Below, piece after piece: positions 34,210 through 46,300 of a DNA stretch of 64,000 bases. The stretch is from Anaspis maculata. Its lineage: Eukaryota > Arthropoda > Insecta > Coleoptera > Scraptiidae. The stretch's first letter is position 1, and each line of letters begins with the position of its first letter. The position numbers and the translations under genes are program-made. The DNA lies in contig OX421962.1 of the NCBI GenBank assembly GCA_949128115.1, positions 41,625,745 through 41,689,744 on the forward strand. Direction: 5' to 3'. The notes beneath the pieces were generated by a model. That model worked only from the letters and a program-made list of their open reading frames with translations. It made no database searches and was not told the DNA's origin.

Positions 34210-34976
34210 ATTTTTCAGATTTTACAGTTGAGTTGAGGCTAGCTCCGCATTAAACGTAAAAAGCTTGGACCAGACACATGGATAGACAGGATATTTTGAT
34301 TCTGTGGTATTATTAACAATATTATGGTTGATGTCAGGAGTAAACTAGAATTTATGTAAGATTTTCTGAAAAAGCGTATTTTATACAGATGATGGTAGTC
34401 GTATCCTATTGAATTTTCTGCTTGCCAGATTTCTCTGTCTGACTTAATATTTTAGCAACCACATGTTTGCAGTAGTTGATAATCATGTAATTAAAATGTG
34501 CTATTATAGTTTTTAATGTTTTTGCTTCATGATGTGCACGAGCACGGCGGCGTATCTAGGTATACTTATCTATAAAGCGCGACATAAATTTTCTGCAGCA
34601 TTTATTTTATTGGTTGTGATAGATGCATCTCTCTATACACATTTATTGACAGCTGAAAATTACTTATAGATATACATTTCATTCAGTTCTGAATTCTGAA
34701 AGTTTCAAGTGACTTTATTAATAAAAATAAGCAGAGTATTCATATAGTATACTCTATACAGTATTATATATACAATTGTGATCGTGCAGTGGCTATTACT
34801 CATTCGGATGCTTCACGACACTCGTCAAGGCTCGTGTCGGAGAACTGGATGCTCTCGAACATTACTAAGTCGTATATACTATTTCTTCATCCATATGGAA
34901 ATGATGATAATATTTTTCGAACGACTCCTTTGTCTGCAGTTTCTTCAAGTTGTCTGAAATGTTGGTTTCCCTGGTC
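34210..34976. other. Intergenic DNA, no gene recognised
   Basis: AT-rich, with a TATA-repeat-like stretch near 34740-34770. No coding frame of note and no second copy. Confidence 0.4.
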
Positions 34977-35271
34977 CTCTTGATCAGTGCCGGATCAACG
35001 GATTTGCCGCCCCTAGGCTAGGCCTGCCTCAAGTTTGCCGCTCCCCCCCCCTCCATAGTAAGGTTAGCAAGTCATACCAACGCATGTTTACCGGTCACGA
35101 GCTCCTTTTTTAACAAAAACTTTTATTATCTAAATAATTGCACAAATATGTATCACAAAAATCAAACTTCAAGATAAGAAACTGAAACTCACTGAAATAG
35201 AAAACAAAAGAAAATGCTAAATCAACAATAGGCGATTGACCTTATTGGGGAAAATGGCATCTTCTCTATTA

Positions 35272-35499
35272 TACCCTGAGCATACTAGAATAAAGCTTGA
35301 TAATCATTAACGGATCGTCATTTAGCTTCCCTTGCTGTCTTGGCGACAGCAAGGGGAAAAAATTATGACGTTTTCTTGGTTAATGATCATTAAGCACGAA
35401 CGTAATTACGTTTCCCTTGCTGTCACCAAGAGAGCAAGGGAAGTTAAATGACGATCCATCGTTAATGATCATCAAGCTTTCTGTGGTGTGTCCAGGGTA
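35272..35499. mobile_element. Foldback MITE nested in the hAT element
   Basis: TACCCTG at the left and CAGGGTA at the right with TA borders. The inner arms contain TTCCCTTGCTGTC and its complement more than once, giving a complex multi-branched palindrome. No coding potential. Confidence 0.7.
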
Positions 35500-35563
35500 T
35501 TAAGGGAATTATTAATTTGAGGAGGTCCAAGTTGCCGCAGGCAACGTCGGCTGTTACGTCAAT

Positions 35564-35893
35564 ACGCTCAATTAGTGATAACGTCAAAAGTTGAGTTTTG
35601 TATGAAAACAATCTCTGCTAGGTTGGCAGCACTCACTGTCACTCCGGATTTCCACCCTCTCCCCTTCCCACATCCTCCACTGCAGCTGTCAAACAAAATG
35701 TAAAATGTATTTAACCAGCACTATCCCACCCTCGAAGGCCTTTTTGGTTACGAAACACCCTACAGGAAGGTCGTTGTATCTGTTGATCCGTAAATATTCC
35801 ATTGGCTGGTACTTTGACAAGAAGTGTTGCCAACTTACGTGTTCGTTGTTTTCATACAAAACCCACGTTTTGACGTCACACTAATTGAGCGTA
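35564..35893. mobile_element. Second foldback nested in the hAT element
   Basis: Starts TACGCTCAATTAGTG and ends CACTAATTGAGCGTA-type complement, with arms of about 50 bp (GTTTTGTATGAAAACAA inward) and TA borders. The interior is about 230 bp of single-stranded-type sequence. Confidence 0.7.
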
Positions 35894-37557
35894 TTGGTGG
35901 CACGTCAAAACTGTCACTTCGTTGCTGTCTTGTGCAGTCCACTAGAAGCAAATATTTGTTCCTGTGAACCCTTGGGACCCTGTAGGCTGTTTATTGGGCC
36001 CTATCTCGGGCCCTATGTTGATGACCAGCGTCGTCGCAGACCTTTCTCTAGATCATCCATAGCTTCCGTCCAAGGAAGAGCAACAGACTGTCACATCCGC
36101 ACGGAGGAAAACACACAACAAGCCAGCCTGCCAGTCAAGACAAAGTCACCTCGGGCTGGCCATGCAGAGTCAACCACCACCTACCTTTTTTCCTCGCTTT
36201 TTACTAAAGATTTTCTGCTTGGACTTTAGCTGGAGATCTGCATTTTTCATTCTAATAAGCTCGCTGTAGCTACCTTTGTGTTCGGGACGCAAACGTTGTC
36301 TTTTTTACCGCAATCGCAATGTAGTGCATTGCTGGAGGCGTAGTCTTCAAAACAACAACAACAAAAATCTTCCACGATCAAGTACCGAGCTCTACACCAG
36401 GTGGCGTTTTTTAACTGTGAATCGCCTACACATGGCAATGCAGAATGTCACAATGAAATTTTTAATAAAAAAAGATTGCCTTGATTTTGCCGCCTCTAAA
36501 ATTTTGCCGCCTTAGGCCCGGGCCTTGTTGGCCTAGGCGTTAATCCGGCACTGCTCTTGATAACAGCTGCTTTTATCAATGACCATGGAAAATTGTTAAG
36601 AAGGATGCTTAGGAATATTTGGATTTTGTTCTTATCCGTAATTTTAATACTACTTAATAATAAATTGCATAAATTTTATCGTATTATTGAATAATAATAT
36701 AATTGAGAAAGAAGTTATCGCTTAGATTACTAATTACTTAATTTGGGTGAGTAGGAGAATGTGCGGTGTCACAGTGACAATGTAGCCAAAATTAATCAAA
36801 TCAGTACACTCCGTGTCAAAAGCTTGTACGCGTTTTTCATAGGCAATGACCGTACCCACAATGATCTATTTTAGAAGATTTTTTTTCGAAAAATAGAATT
36901 TTTTGTTTCTTCATTAGTTCATGACTTATCCTATGTAGTGAATAGTAGTCAAATGTGTACCCAGTAGTTGATACTTATAGTTCTGCCACATAACCAGTTA
37001 AACACTACATGTGGAATTAAACACTTTTAAGGAATCCGCAGTGAATTTTTTTTTAATACGAAATTAAAAGGAGGCTAAGGACTACTCTTATATCCTTCAT
37101 AATTATCTTTGAAAATTGGAGTCAAAGAATTTTTTCATTATTATTAGAGGACTTTATAGGAGACTTAGAATACTGTGATAGATACCCATTATTGGCATTG
37201 TCTATTGGCGATACGATATTTTTGGGACATCTGGTAGGTATGTGTGTTCAGTTCAGATCAATTTGTGGTTAAAATTATTTCAATAATAATGCGATTATCA
37301 AGTAGGTATTGCATGATTACCCTGATTTTCCACAGAACGAACGTATGATTTTTCTCTGGGGAAATACCTATACACACAGGCGCCTGCTACATTACGCAAA
37401 TCTGTATCCGTCACTGATGTTTTGTTTATCAATAAAACTCAGTAGACGTCACAGCAACTTTCAAATTGTTAATTTTCAAAAATAAGCGTCATGCACATCT
37501 ATATAAAAATTTAAATAATTAGTTCAAATGTCGATACAGTATACCTATCATTATACC

Positions 37558-37860
37558 ATCAGTTTCATAAGACGTGCTAGCACTGCTAGCATATTGTTCT
37601 TTTATTTAGCTTGAGCTTGAGAGAAGTGCTCTAAAAGAGGGGGTGTGCAAACGTCTTATTTTATAACTAAACGAGTGTAATGCATCTATTATTTTGTCTT
37701 TATCTAAATACTTTACCTCAATAATCGCCCAGAAGTTGTAAATTCTGACTGCTACAAATAGAAATGCTTATGACAGTGACACTTCCGCACTGACGTTCGC
37801 CTACCTTCTATAGGCAATAAATCATCCCTAGTGGTTATGCGTCATTAGAGCACTGTTTTC
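37558..37860. repeat. Diverged relic of the 25.6-26.8 kb hairpin element
   Basis: It shares ordered blocks with 26520-26785: AGTGCTC then AAACGAGTGTAAT, a CTGCNACAAATAGAAA-like block, CACTTCCG, CCTACCTTCTAT and AGCACTG. It is an old single-arm copy, too eroded to fold. Confidence 0.55.
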
Positions 37861-40800
37861 GATATAATAATAAAATTAATCCATCAGTAACGCAAAGTAG
37901 ATACTTAAACATTTTTATTAGGTACGTATTAAAAGTATGAATTTCAATTTTCAGCAAGATTTCAAGCTAAGTATCTATACCTACCTATAACAGGTGGGTA
38001 ATTGGGTATACAGAACTATGAAAGTCAGTGTAGGTATGATAGACCTAAATTCTTTCCAAATAGGCGCCACATTTTATGGAAAATTTCCACCACGCCGTCC
38101 TCGGTTAGAGGAATTCCACCCTCTAGTTTCAGAGGTCTCGCTCCTTTGTCGGCTTTTGTATTGTAAAATCACTAGGGTCGAAGTGACGAGGGATGGCCTT
38201 CCGAGAAATGCATCAAATTTATTTATGTTGTTGAATAGATCCGGTGCTGTTCACAAATCCTTTTATATACGCACGCGAGCTTTTGAAAAGTAAAAAAAGA
38301 TTCTTGAATGAATCTTTAAAATATGCTAACTAGGTTTTTTCTCTAATAAATCAGGTTACGCAATTCACAGTATTTTTACTTTTTCCACGGTTAAATGTCG
38401 AATGTTTCAATCGAGGTTTTAATTATAGAAATAATTATGTTTCAACCTGGTCGGTTATTAGGTATAATCGAAAATTTCTAAGAGCTTTCGTAAAAACGCA
38501 ATAATGTTGGTTTATCAAGAAGCAAACATGTTACCAATACACTGTCTGGTTCAAATATCAATTGTGTCAATATTATATTAAACAGATAGGCCTAAATGGG
38601 TCGAAATCTGCCACTTCTTATTATAAAATCATTGTCTGTGTAGGTTTAGCCACTCAGAATTCATAATTAATATTCCAATTCACCGACAATAATATTTTTC
38701 TATTTTTTACGCATTATACATGTAAGCATTAAAGACGCAGTTATTTTCTGATAATGCTGAAAAAACATTATTAATTAGTATATAGACTTATTTTCAGCAC
38801 TGCCTAATTAGAATTACATGAGCATAAGTGTGAATAAACGTCAGTTTGTGAAACTGCTGAAATCCGTTAGGCACTACTACCTGCTCGAATAAAATTCAAG
38901 TTGTTTCACTTTATTATCAATAAATTACTAAATATTGTAATCACGGACTTTCACAAGTCTCTGAGCCCTATTGTTTTTAATTTCAATCATGTGCTTTTAT
39001 TTTTGCTTTCCAGTTTGCCAATTGACAACAAATTGAGGAGTTATCATCACTTTGTGTAAAGTTAAAGTTCAGGTCAAGTGATATAGAATTGGTTGATGGA
39101 TTTGTTACAAATAAAAAACTTTTTTCAAAGAGGTTTTGTCGGTATTTTAGGTATAATTCTGGTCTATAAATCAAGTCAGCATGCATACCTTGCTATTGTG
39201 TAAGTATATACCCTAGCCCCTGTGCCCTTTTCTTCTACCTAACATCTAACCTAATATTATCCGTACTGACCTTTCAATTTCCTGGCACTGAAAAGTTAAA
39301 AAAAAATGGTGCCAGTATTAGCTCATAACTTAGATGCTGTTATCTTTATCACCGGGTTTCTTCCCATTGGAAATTAAATTTAAACTTTGTATAAATTTAG
39401 TTGGCTGCATTATCATATACCTACTAGACGAGATGTTTTTTTATTGTCCAGGAATTTCTTAGCAACCGATACTTTTAATATCACGCTTTTCTATATTGAA
39501 AAAAAAAACAAAGCAACAAGACAAAAATTGAAAGGAAACTGGAAATTTTTGTTGCTAGAAATTGAATTTTTCATTATAAAAAAGCTGGATAGAGTGAAAT
39601 TAAATCGAGTGGTTCATATTGACTCTTATAAAAACTAAGTCATATTGAAAGGGTAAGGTAGGTGTAAGATGTGACTGATAATTTTTGTTTATTATTATCC
39701 AAGGTCTAGTAGTGACTAGAAATGCCCTAGTTTTCGACACTAGAACAGAGCACACTTATACGTCTCTAGATTTTTGAAGAATGAAGATTGAAGTGCTTTT
39801 TTTCCATGTTCATAAAAATAAAATCCAAGCGCTGAAAGAAAAATCATGGTGGGGGATCTCTGTGATTCTGTTGTAGAAATGTATAGCAATTCTTAAACGC
39901 GCCAAGTTTGCTTGCTTCACGCTTTCCAGTCCAGTCGCAGTGGACGCAGCAGTCAAAGTGGTGTGAAGTGAACGCGCGAAAACAAACTTTGTTCGTACCA
40001 TAATAGTGCCTTTCTGTTTAAATTTCCCAAGTTTATGATAAGGTATGGATTTTCTTACGACTAAGACTAAGCTTACCTAAAGTGTTACTTTGTCTAAAAA
40101 AAAAGAAAAAAAACGGGAAATATACTTTAGTACCTACCTTCCTACTTACCAATAATAGAAAGAATAATGCTTATTTATTGCAAATATTTGAATAATAAAA
40201 ATCACGTTTGAACTACAAGTTGCCTAGGTCAAGAGAATTGCAGCAAAACAATAAAGGTGGCAAAGTAGGTACCTATACCTCTGGCTCCCCATAATTATTA
40301 ACGTTAGCGCCACCAAAATGCCTCACAGGTAAAAATTGTATGGCGCTCTGGTAAACCACATAAAATGATGTTCTTTTGTATGTTGCATTGTCTTAGAAGG
40401 GATTTTTTATTGAGGCTTATTGACTATAACTTCAAAATATTTCTATACTACCTACAAGTGGAGGAAGCCTATGTTTTTTGTGAATAGGTAGGTGGGTAGC
40501 TAACCAAGTACTTCAGTTTCTAAAATCGACATACCTACCTAATTAACATCATCATCGAATTGCCATTTTGAAAAGTTTTGATTTCCGATGATTTTTTCAA
40601 GACAATTTTTGCTATTTTTATGAAACATTCAGTTGAATATATTATGAATATTATTATTGCCAACAGTAACATTATTATTTTTCGATATTCCGGAAATAAG
40701 GTTGACCTGAAACTTGATTAACGTCACTCACAGATTAGGTATCTCTATCTCTTTATTGCTTGTAATTTTTTAATAAGTCGACTGGTTTCCTTCATAGGCG

Positions 40801-41824
40801 TACTATTCTTGTTTTCCGTTCATTCACTTGGATTACACAATATTCATTGTGGATCGTAAGATAGGCGTACAGATGAATGGATCATTCGTTCATTCATAAT
40901 AATTATTTAGATATGGGTTACCCGATCGAAAGACCTACCTCTACCTGCTGAAATGAGTAGCTGAATAGATCTAGTGTAGAAGGCTATTAGGTCTGATTGA
41001 AGGTGAAATATACCCATTAGAAGAGGATCCAAGCTCGTGCTCGTTGTGGAGTTGTTTGACAATCAACAGTAACATCAAAACTGATTAGATTTTCACGATA
41101 ATTTTGGCCAAGCGATCGCGTGTGCTGGTTATTGTATAACGATAAGCGCCCGATTCCGTGGGAGGAGGGCATTTATCTAGGGACAACCAGCCCAAGGGAA
41201 ACGCTTGACCAAATAATTATCTGGGAGAATTTTAAGCACGAGTGATCTTTTGCTGATTATTGCAAAAGAGAAGTCCGAAGTCGCAGCGTTAAAATTTTGT
41301 TGTTTGTATCCAATTCATTCGTTTGCCCTTGGCAGTGAGAAATAGATAAGTGGTTATTGTTGAGTAGGTCAGTTCCCGAGATTGAATTTTAACACTGTTA
41401 AATTACCAAAAACGCATCCAGAACCAACATCAGAAACTATTTACAAATTAAGTCATTGCTGGTTATTTATTCAGATCCCAGAGTTGGGAGATATCACCAA
41501 AAATTTCAAAAATATCAATATCAAAGACTCTACAAATTTGTTTTTAACTGATGTCAAGCTGGAGAAATCATTTTCAATCAATAATAAACGTTCGCAGAAA
41601 AAGCAGTACAAAAATCATGGGACTTATTACTTCCGTGGATTCCAAGGTCACCCTTCGAGTCAGTGATTTCGAGTTCCACGTATAAGTCACAAGATTTTTT
41701 TATTATTATCAACAGCCCAGAGACAGTTTCTTAGTCTTGCATCCATCATAATGCGAAAAGAAAAATTAGCTATGAGTCTTTGCATTTTTGCTGATATTTT
41801 CGGCGATATTTCTTGATTCTGGAT

Positions 41825-41905
41825 TACTACTTATTAGTAGTACTACTACTACTAGGTATACTACTACTATACTACTAGGTATACTACTACTATACTACTT
41901 ATTAG
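41825..41905. repeat. (TAC)n-type microsatellite
   Basis: Imperfect array of TAC/TACTAC units broken by AGGTATAC, about 80 bp. Confidence 0.8.
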
Positions 41906-43355
41906 GTTGAGGTGATAGGTGATGCACAGAAGCTTCTTGTGTATTTTTGGCAATTCAACTACTTACTTGGGATGCAAGCTCAAAGATTAATTTCATCATC
42001 TTACGCCGGTCTTAAAACTGATATCTTAGGTAAAAACTCAAAATAGGCAAGCACCAAAAATTAGCGCTATGAAGTTCTGTTACTGTAAAACTTACTCTCA
42101 GGGCCTTAGGAAGACCTCTAATTGCACGCTTCCTGCAATTTTTTGAAGAGGGTGATGTTTATCAACGACTCTTTCCTCAACTCATCAACGGATCAACGGT
42201 TCGGTAGTTATCGTGGGACATTGAGGACCCCTTCATGTGCTGAAGTAGTGAGAAAGAGGGCTCCGGGGAAGCAGAGATCCTCGGTTCAGGGCCACAGGTG
42301 AAACATTTTCCGCAATTTGAGAGTGTCAACTCTTAAACCGAGCTTGAAACGGCCCCTCCTTGCCCACTGAAGCTTAAACTTATTTTCTGCTTTTTTAGAA
42401 GCTGTTATGTTCTCGCGATGGAAGAGCATTCCAGCAAAGAGTTGTCTCCAAAGTATACTCTATCTGAAGAATTGCAAGTAAATGCGCGCGCTTCATATCG
42501 TGGCCAAAGCTCGTGAACAATCTCTCCACAATAATAAATTGGTAATTGATTCCTGTTATCTGAAAAAGAGCACTTTAATGTACAATCCGCAAGCCGATGG
42601 CTCCATCATCTATCCACTAACTATTCAGCTTTAGTAGTAGTTAGGAAACAATAACTGTACTTACTTTACTAATAAGTTTCAATCACAAGCCTTGGAATTT
42701 CATAAAACTAAGTAGAACAATTAATATATCGATAATTTGTGAAAAATTTGACCATTTCCTTCTAGAAGTTGTAGAATACTGTACTAAATAGGTATGTAGT
42801 ACCTATACTAATAGTCTCAAGTACCTAGGTATTAATGAATTGCAACATTATGTATTTCATTTGAAGGTAGGTAAATCCCAAATTTCCAATAACTTATCAT
42901 AATTTGTAACGGATCAATCAGCAAATACTCTCTCTGATAAAAGGAAATTACAGAACATCTACCTGCTCTGAAAATTCAAATTGAACATGTGCTCTGAAAG
43001 TTACATATATACCTACAATGGTTATACCTACTGACTCGTATAGGTATAGAAAAAGTAAAAATATAAAATTATATCCAAAGTATTTCTTCACGTCATCGTC
43101 AGCTTCATCGACTGTAGCTATAACGACTCCTTGCACACGTTCCAATATTTATAGAGCACCTCTATAAACAATTAAAATGTTAATTATTCGCAAAATATCT
43201 TAGATTATTTAGCATAACTGGTACTACAAGACCTTATAGTGACACTGGCAGAATGACCGTGAAATGATACAGCTAAAATCCCCCTCTCGTCCGCATTTTT
43301 CCCCATCTGCAAACAAACCCATCTACGTAGATAACACACCTTTTTGTCATTGCAG

Positions 43356-43369
43356 GTGACGCTCGAAAC
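43356..43369 (+). promoter_or_regulatory. End of 5' UTR after a splice acceptor
   Basis: TTTTTGTCATTGCAG ends at 43355, followed by 14 bases and the ATG. The 5' UTR is therefore split by an intron, and the transcription start lies further upstream. Confidence 0.6.
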
Positions 43370-46300
43370 ATGTCTCCTCCGAACAGCGTCCCGCCGGGGA
43401 GCGAAGAAGCGACCCATCTCCAAGTTCCTACGCCCTCACGGAAGGACGACCATCATCATTGCGAAACATCGGATAACGAGGAGGCGCAAGCTTTGAAGTC
43501 TGAAGAGGAAGACGCGGTGGTCGAAGACGATGAGGCTGCCGAGGTCGTGGTGCCTCCGGACGGAGGATGGGGCTGGGTGGTCGTCTTCGCCTCGTTCATG
43601 TGCAACATGATCGTCGATGGCATCATCTTTTCGTTTGGCAGCTTCCTGCATCCGATTGCCATCACGTTCAACGTCTCGGAAGCACATGTGGCCCTTGTCG
43701 GATCCCTCATGTCCGGATTTTATCTTATCGTGGGACCTTTCGCCAGCGCCTTAGCCAATCGGTACGGATTCCGCTTGGTTGCCATTGTGGGCAGCGTCAT
43801 GGGAGCTGCCGCATTCGCCTTATCTTACTTCGCCACCAGTGTTCAGTACTTATGCATCACTTTTGGAGTTCTAGGTGGTAAGTTTCAATCATTCAATCTG
43901 ATCTTCTCTAATGACACTGATCAATTATCTTGCCGCAATCATAATCAATAATTCTATCCAGCGAGCCCTCAAATTCTATATACAATTCCTAATGAATTCT
44001 CAAAAACTTAAAACTAGAAAATAGATATATAGATATAGCCTCTAAACTATAGCTTCGAGAATTATTACAAGAATTTAAGAATTGTGCTTGAGAAACAAGT
44101 AAAAAGATTGCGAACTTGTGGAAATGATCACGAAGTCTATCCATACCTAGGTAATAGGCACCTACAATGCAAGATTAATATCAAAAGATTATGGTGTCAC
44201 TTTCCAATAAGTATCCAGATAAATTTGGTTTTTGGAATAAAAAAAAATAGTTTGGAGAGTACCTACGTACTTGACAACACCTGAAAAACGACTAGATACT
44301 TTATTACTTATTTTTAGTAAAACAAACGTTTTCTTTCTCGGCAGGTATTGGATTTGGCTTCATTTACGTGCCGGCTGTGATAACTGTGGGCTTCTATTTC
44401 GAGAGATGGAGGGCACTAGCCACTGGTATCGGAGTCTGCGGTTCTGGAATAGGGACATTCCTTTTCGCCCCCATCAGTTCGAGCATGATCAAAAATTTGG
44501 GTTGGAGAACTGCTTTATTATGTCAAGGAGGCATAGTCATCACTTGTGTTCTATTTGGCACTTTATATAGGTAAGCGTGGCTTTAAATAGCTTTTTTACG
44601 GTCGATCAGTCTTTCGGTTGAAAAACTGTGAGAAACTTTGTGATAGCCCAAATTCTTATGTTCAGAAGAAAATCAACAAATTTAATAAAATAACAAAATA
44701 ACTGGTATCAACTGAGGCGTATTTGACAAGTTGAGTCATACTGAGTTTACACCTTGAGATGTGCAGATAAATTGATCGCACAGGTTAGATTAGGATTCAA
44801 AATTTGCCATAACTTGGGTATAACTATAATTAAATTATTATTATTTACTAGTACCTACCTAGAGATATTTATCCACCAAAAAGTAATTGCCATGGATGAA
44901 CTTACCTGGTCCAGAAACAGAGAAAATCGGTTGTGTCACCCCAAAACTTCCCCGGCGAGTATAGCAAGGAATGGACGGAAATTTCCTTCGGGTGGGGAGT
45001 TAGAATTTGAGAAAAAGATTGAAGAATTGAGATATTTTTTCTAATAAGGGACTCATTTTGAGCTCCATCATTTGAAACTGGTCTCGATAAGTTGAAAATA
45101 ATTTGCAGAAAATTGATAATTTGAATTTTCCGGGAAAACCTCAAATCTTTTTCCAAATCATCTTATTATGAAGATCGTCAATTACAGCTTCACTTTAAGC
45201 TCCATCATTCAAGTCCGGTTCCAATATAACCCAGGCCTGTTTTACATTCTCAACAGAGAAATTCCCAGGAAATTAGGAAGAAAATTATTGGAAAATGTTA
45301 AAGAGCCAGTTACCTCTTCTTAAAAAAAATTGGTGAAAATCTGTTTATGGGATAAAAAGTTGGAAAATTTGTAGTTTTTCCAGATGAAAACTCGGAAACC
45401 GTGATAGTGGGAGCGGTACGCAAAAGCATACCGCATTTTGGAGTGCAGGAACGAAATTTTGCATGGGCGTACTTTATACCGAGATAAGCGATTTGACCCG
45501 CAGCACTCGATATTTTGTCCCTTAGGAGGCCAATGGGGGCCCTCCAAATTTTCAAGATGCAAGAACTTTCACAAAATGATCATCGAGTATCGTCATGTAT
45601 GTCATAAGTGAAGCTTACAGGTCTATTGGAAATGTTTTCATCAATTGTCGTCGTGTCCGATTCATTCTTCACACTTGAAAAAAAAATTCTTTCGCAGAGG
45701 TCAAAAAAACTGTTTTTATTTTTTCTGCTGTGCAAGGAAACGATAAATTTATATCTTTTGTTGCGTTCCCAATTAAATCGCGTTCCGTAAGCCCAAATCT
45801 GAAGACTATTTTTTCGCAATATCATTTTCCCAAGAAGAGGTGACCTCTTCAGTATACCTTTTTCAACAGCATTTTTTTCAATGTTCCTACTGGATAAGAC
45901 TGTCAATTTTCGCAGATATGAGAAGCTTGAACTCTTTTCTTAGTAATTTCCATGCAACATGGCTTCAAAACGCATAAGAGAGCCCTAAAACTTTTTTTTT
46001 CTGCTGGGCTGTCAAATTTTTGGCATGTTGATTTTGTAGTAGGGGAGACGCGCAAATAAATGAGATCTAGTCCAGGCGAATAAGTTCTACCGGAAAATAT
46101 ACCTACTAATACGTAACGATTCTGCGTTTTGTTGTACCACAATAAAACACGGCATGGAAGAATATTTTTTGTTAAAACCAAATCGCCTGCGCCTGCAGCC
46201 TGGATTGAATATTGGTTCGCGTCTCTCCTACTATAAAATCAAAATATCGTTAGTTGGACGGCCCAGCAGAAAAAAATTCTTTTTGGGCTGCCTTGAGCGT

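Larger units (their letters stand above)
34985..36553. mobile_element. 1569-bp non-autonomous hAT element
   Basis: The termini CAGTGCCGGATCAACG and its complement (one mismatch) are flanked by a perfect 8-bp duplication CTCTTGAT (34977-34984 and 36554-36561). Both are hallmarks of hAT elements. Subterminal GCCGCC/GGCGGC words occur at both ends. There is no transposase. The longest frame inside (35885-36229) matches nothing I know. Two foldback MITEs are nested in it (35272-35499 and 35564-35893), so it has been in place long enough to be hit twice. Confidence 0.92.
36562..43355. other. Long AT-rich intergenic region upstream of the transporter genes
   Basis: 6.8 kb with few repeats compared with the rest of the window. 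It contains a diverged hairpin-element relic (37558-37860) and a microsatellite (41825-41905). No coding frame resembles a known protein. It should hold the promoter and 5' non-coding exon(s) of the first transporter gene: a clear splice acceptor at 43355 shows that an upstream exon exists. I cannot place that exon. Confidence 0.5.

Noticed and set aside
35885..36229. A 114-codon open frame inside the hAT element as a transposase
   Set aside because: It has no hAT dimerisation or catalytic motif, and it begins at the edge of a nested foldback.
41825..41905. A CRISPR-like array of short repeats
   Set aside because: The units are 3-12 bp without spacers, in a eukaryotic intergenic region; it is a microsatellite.
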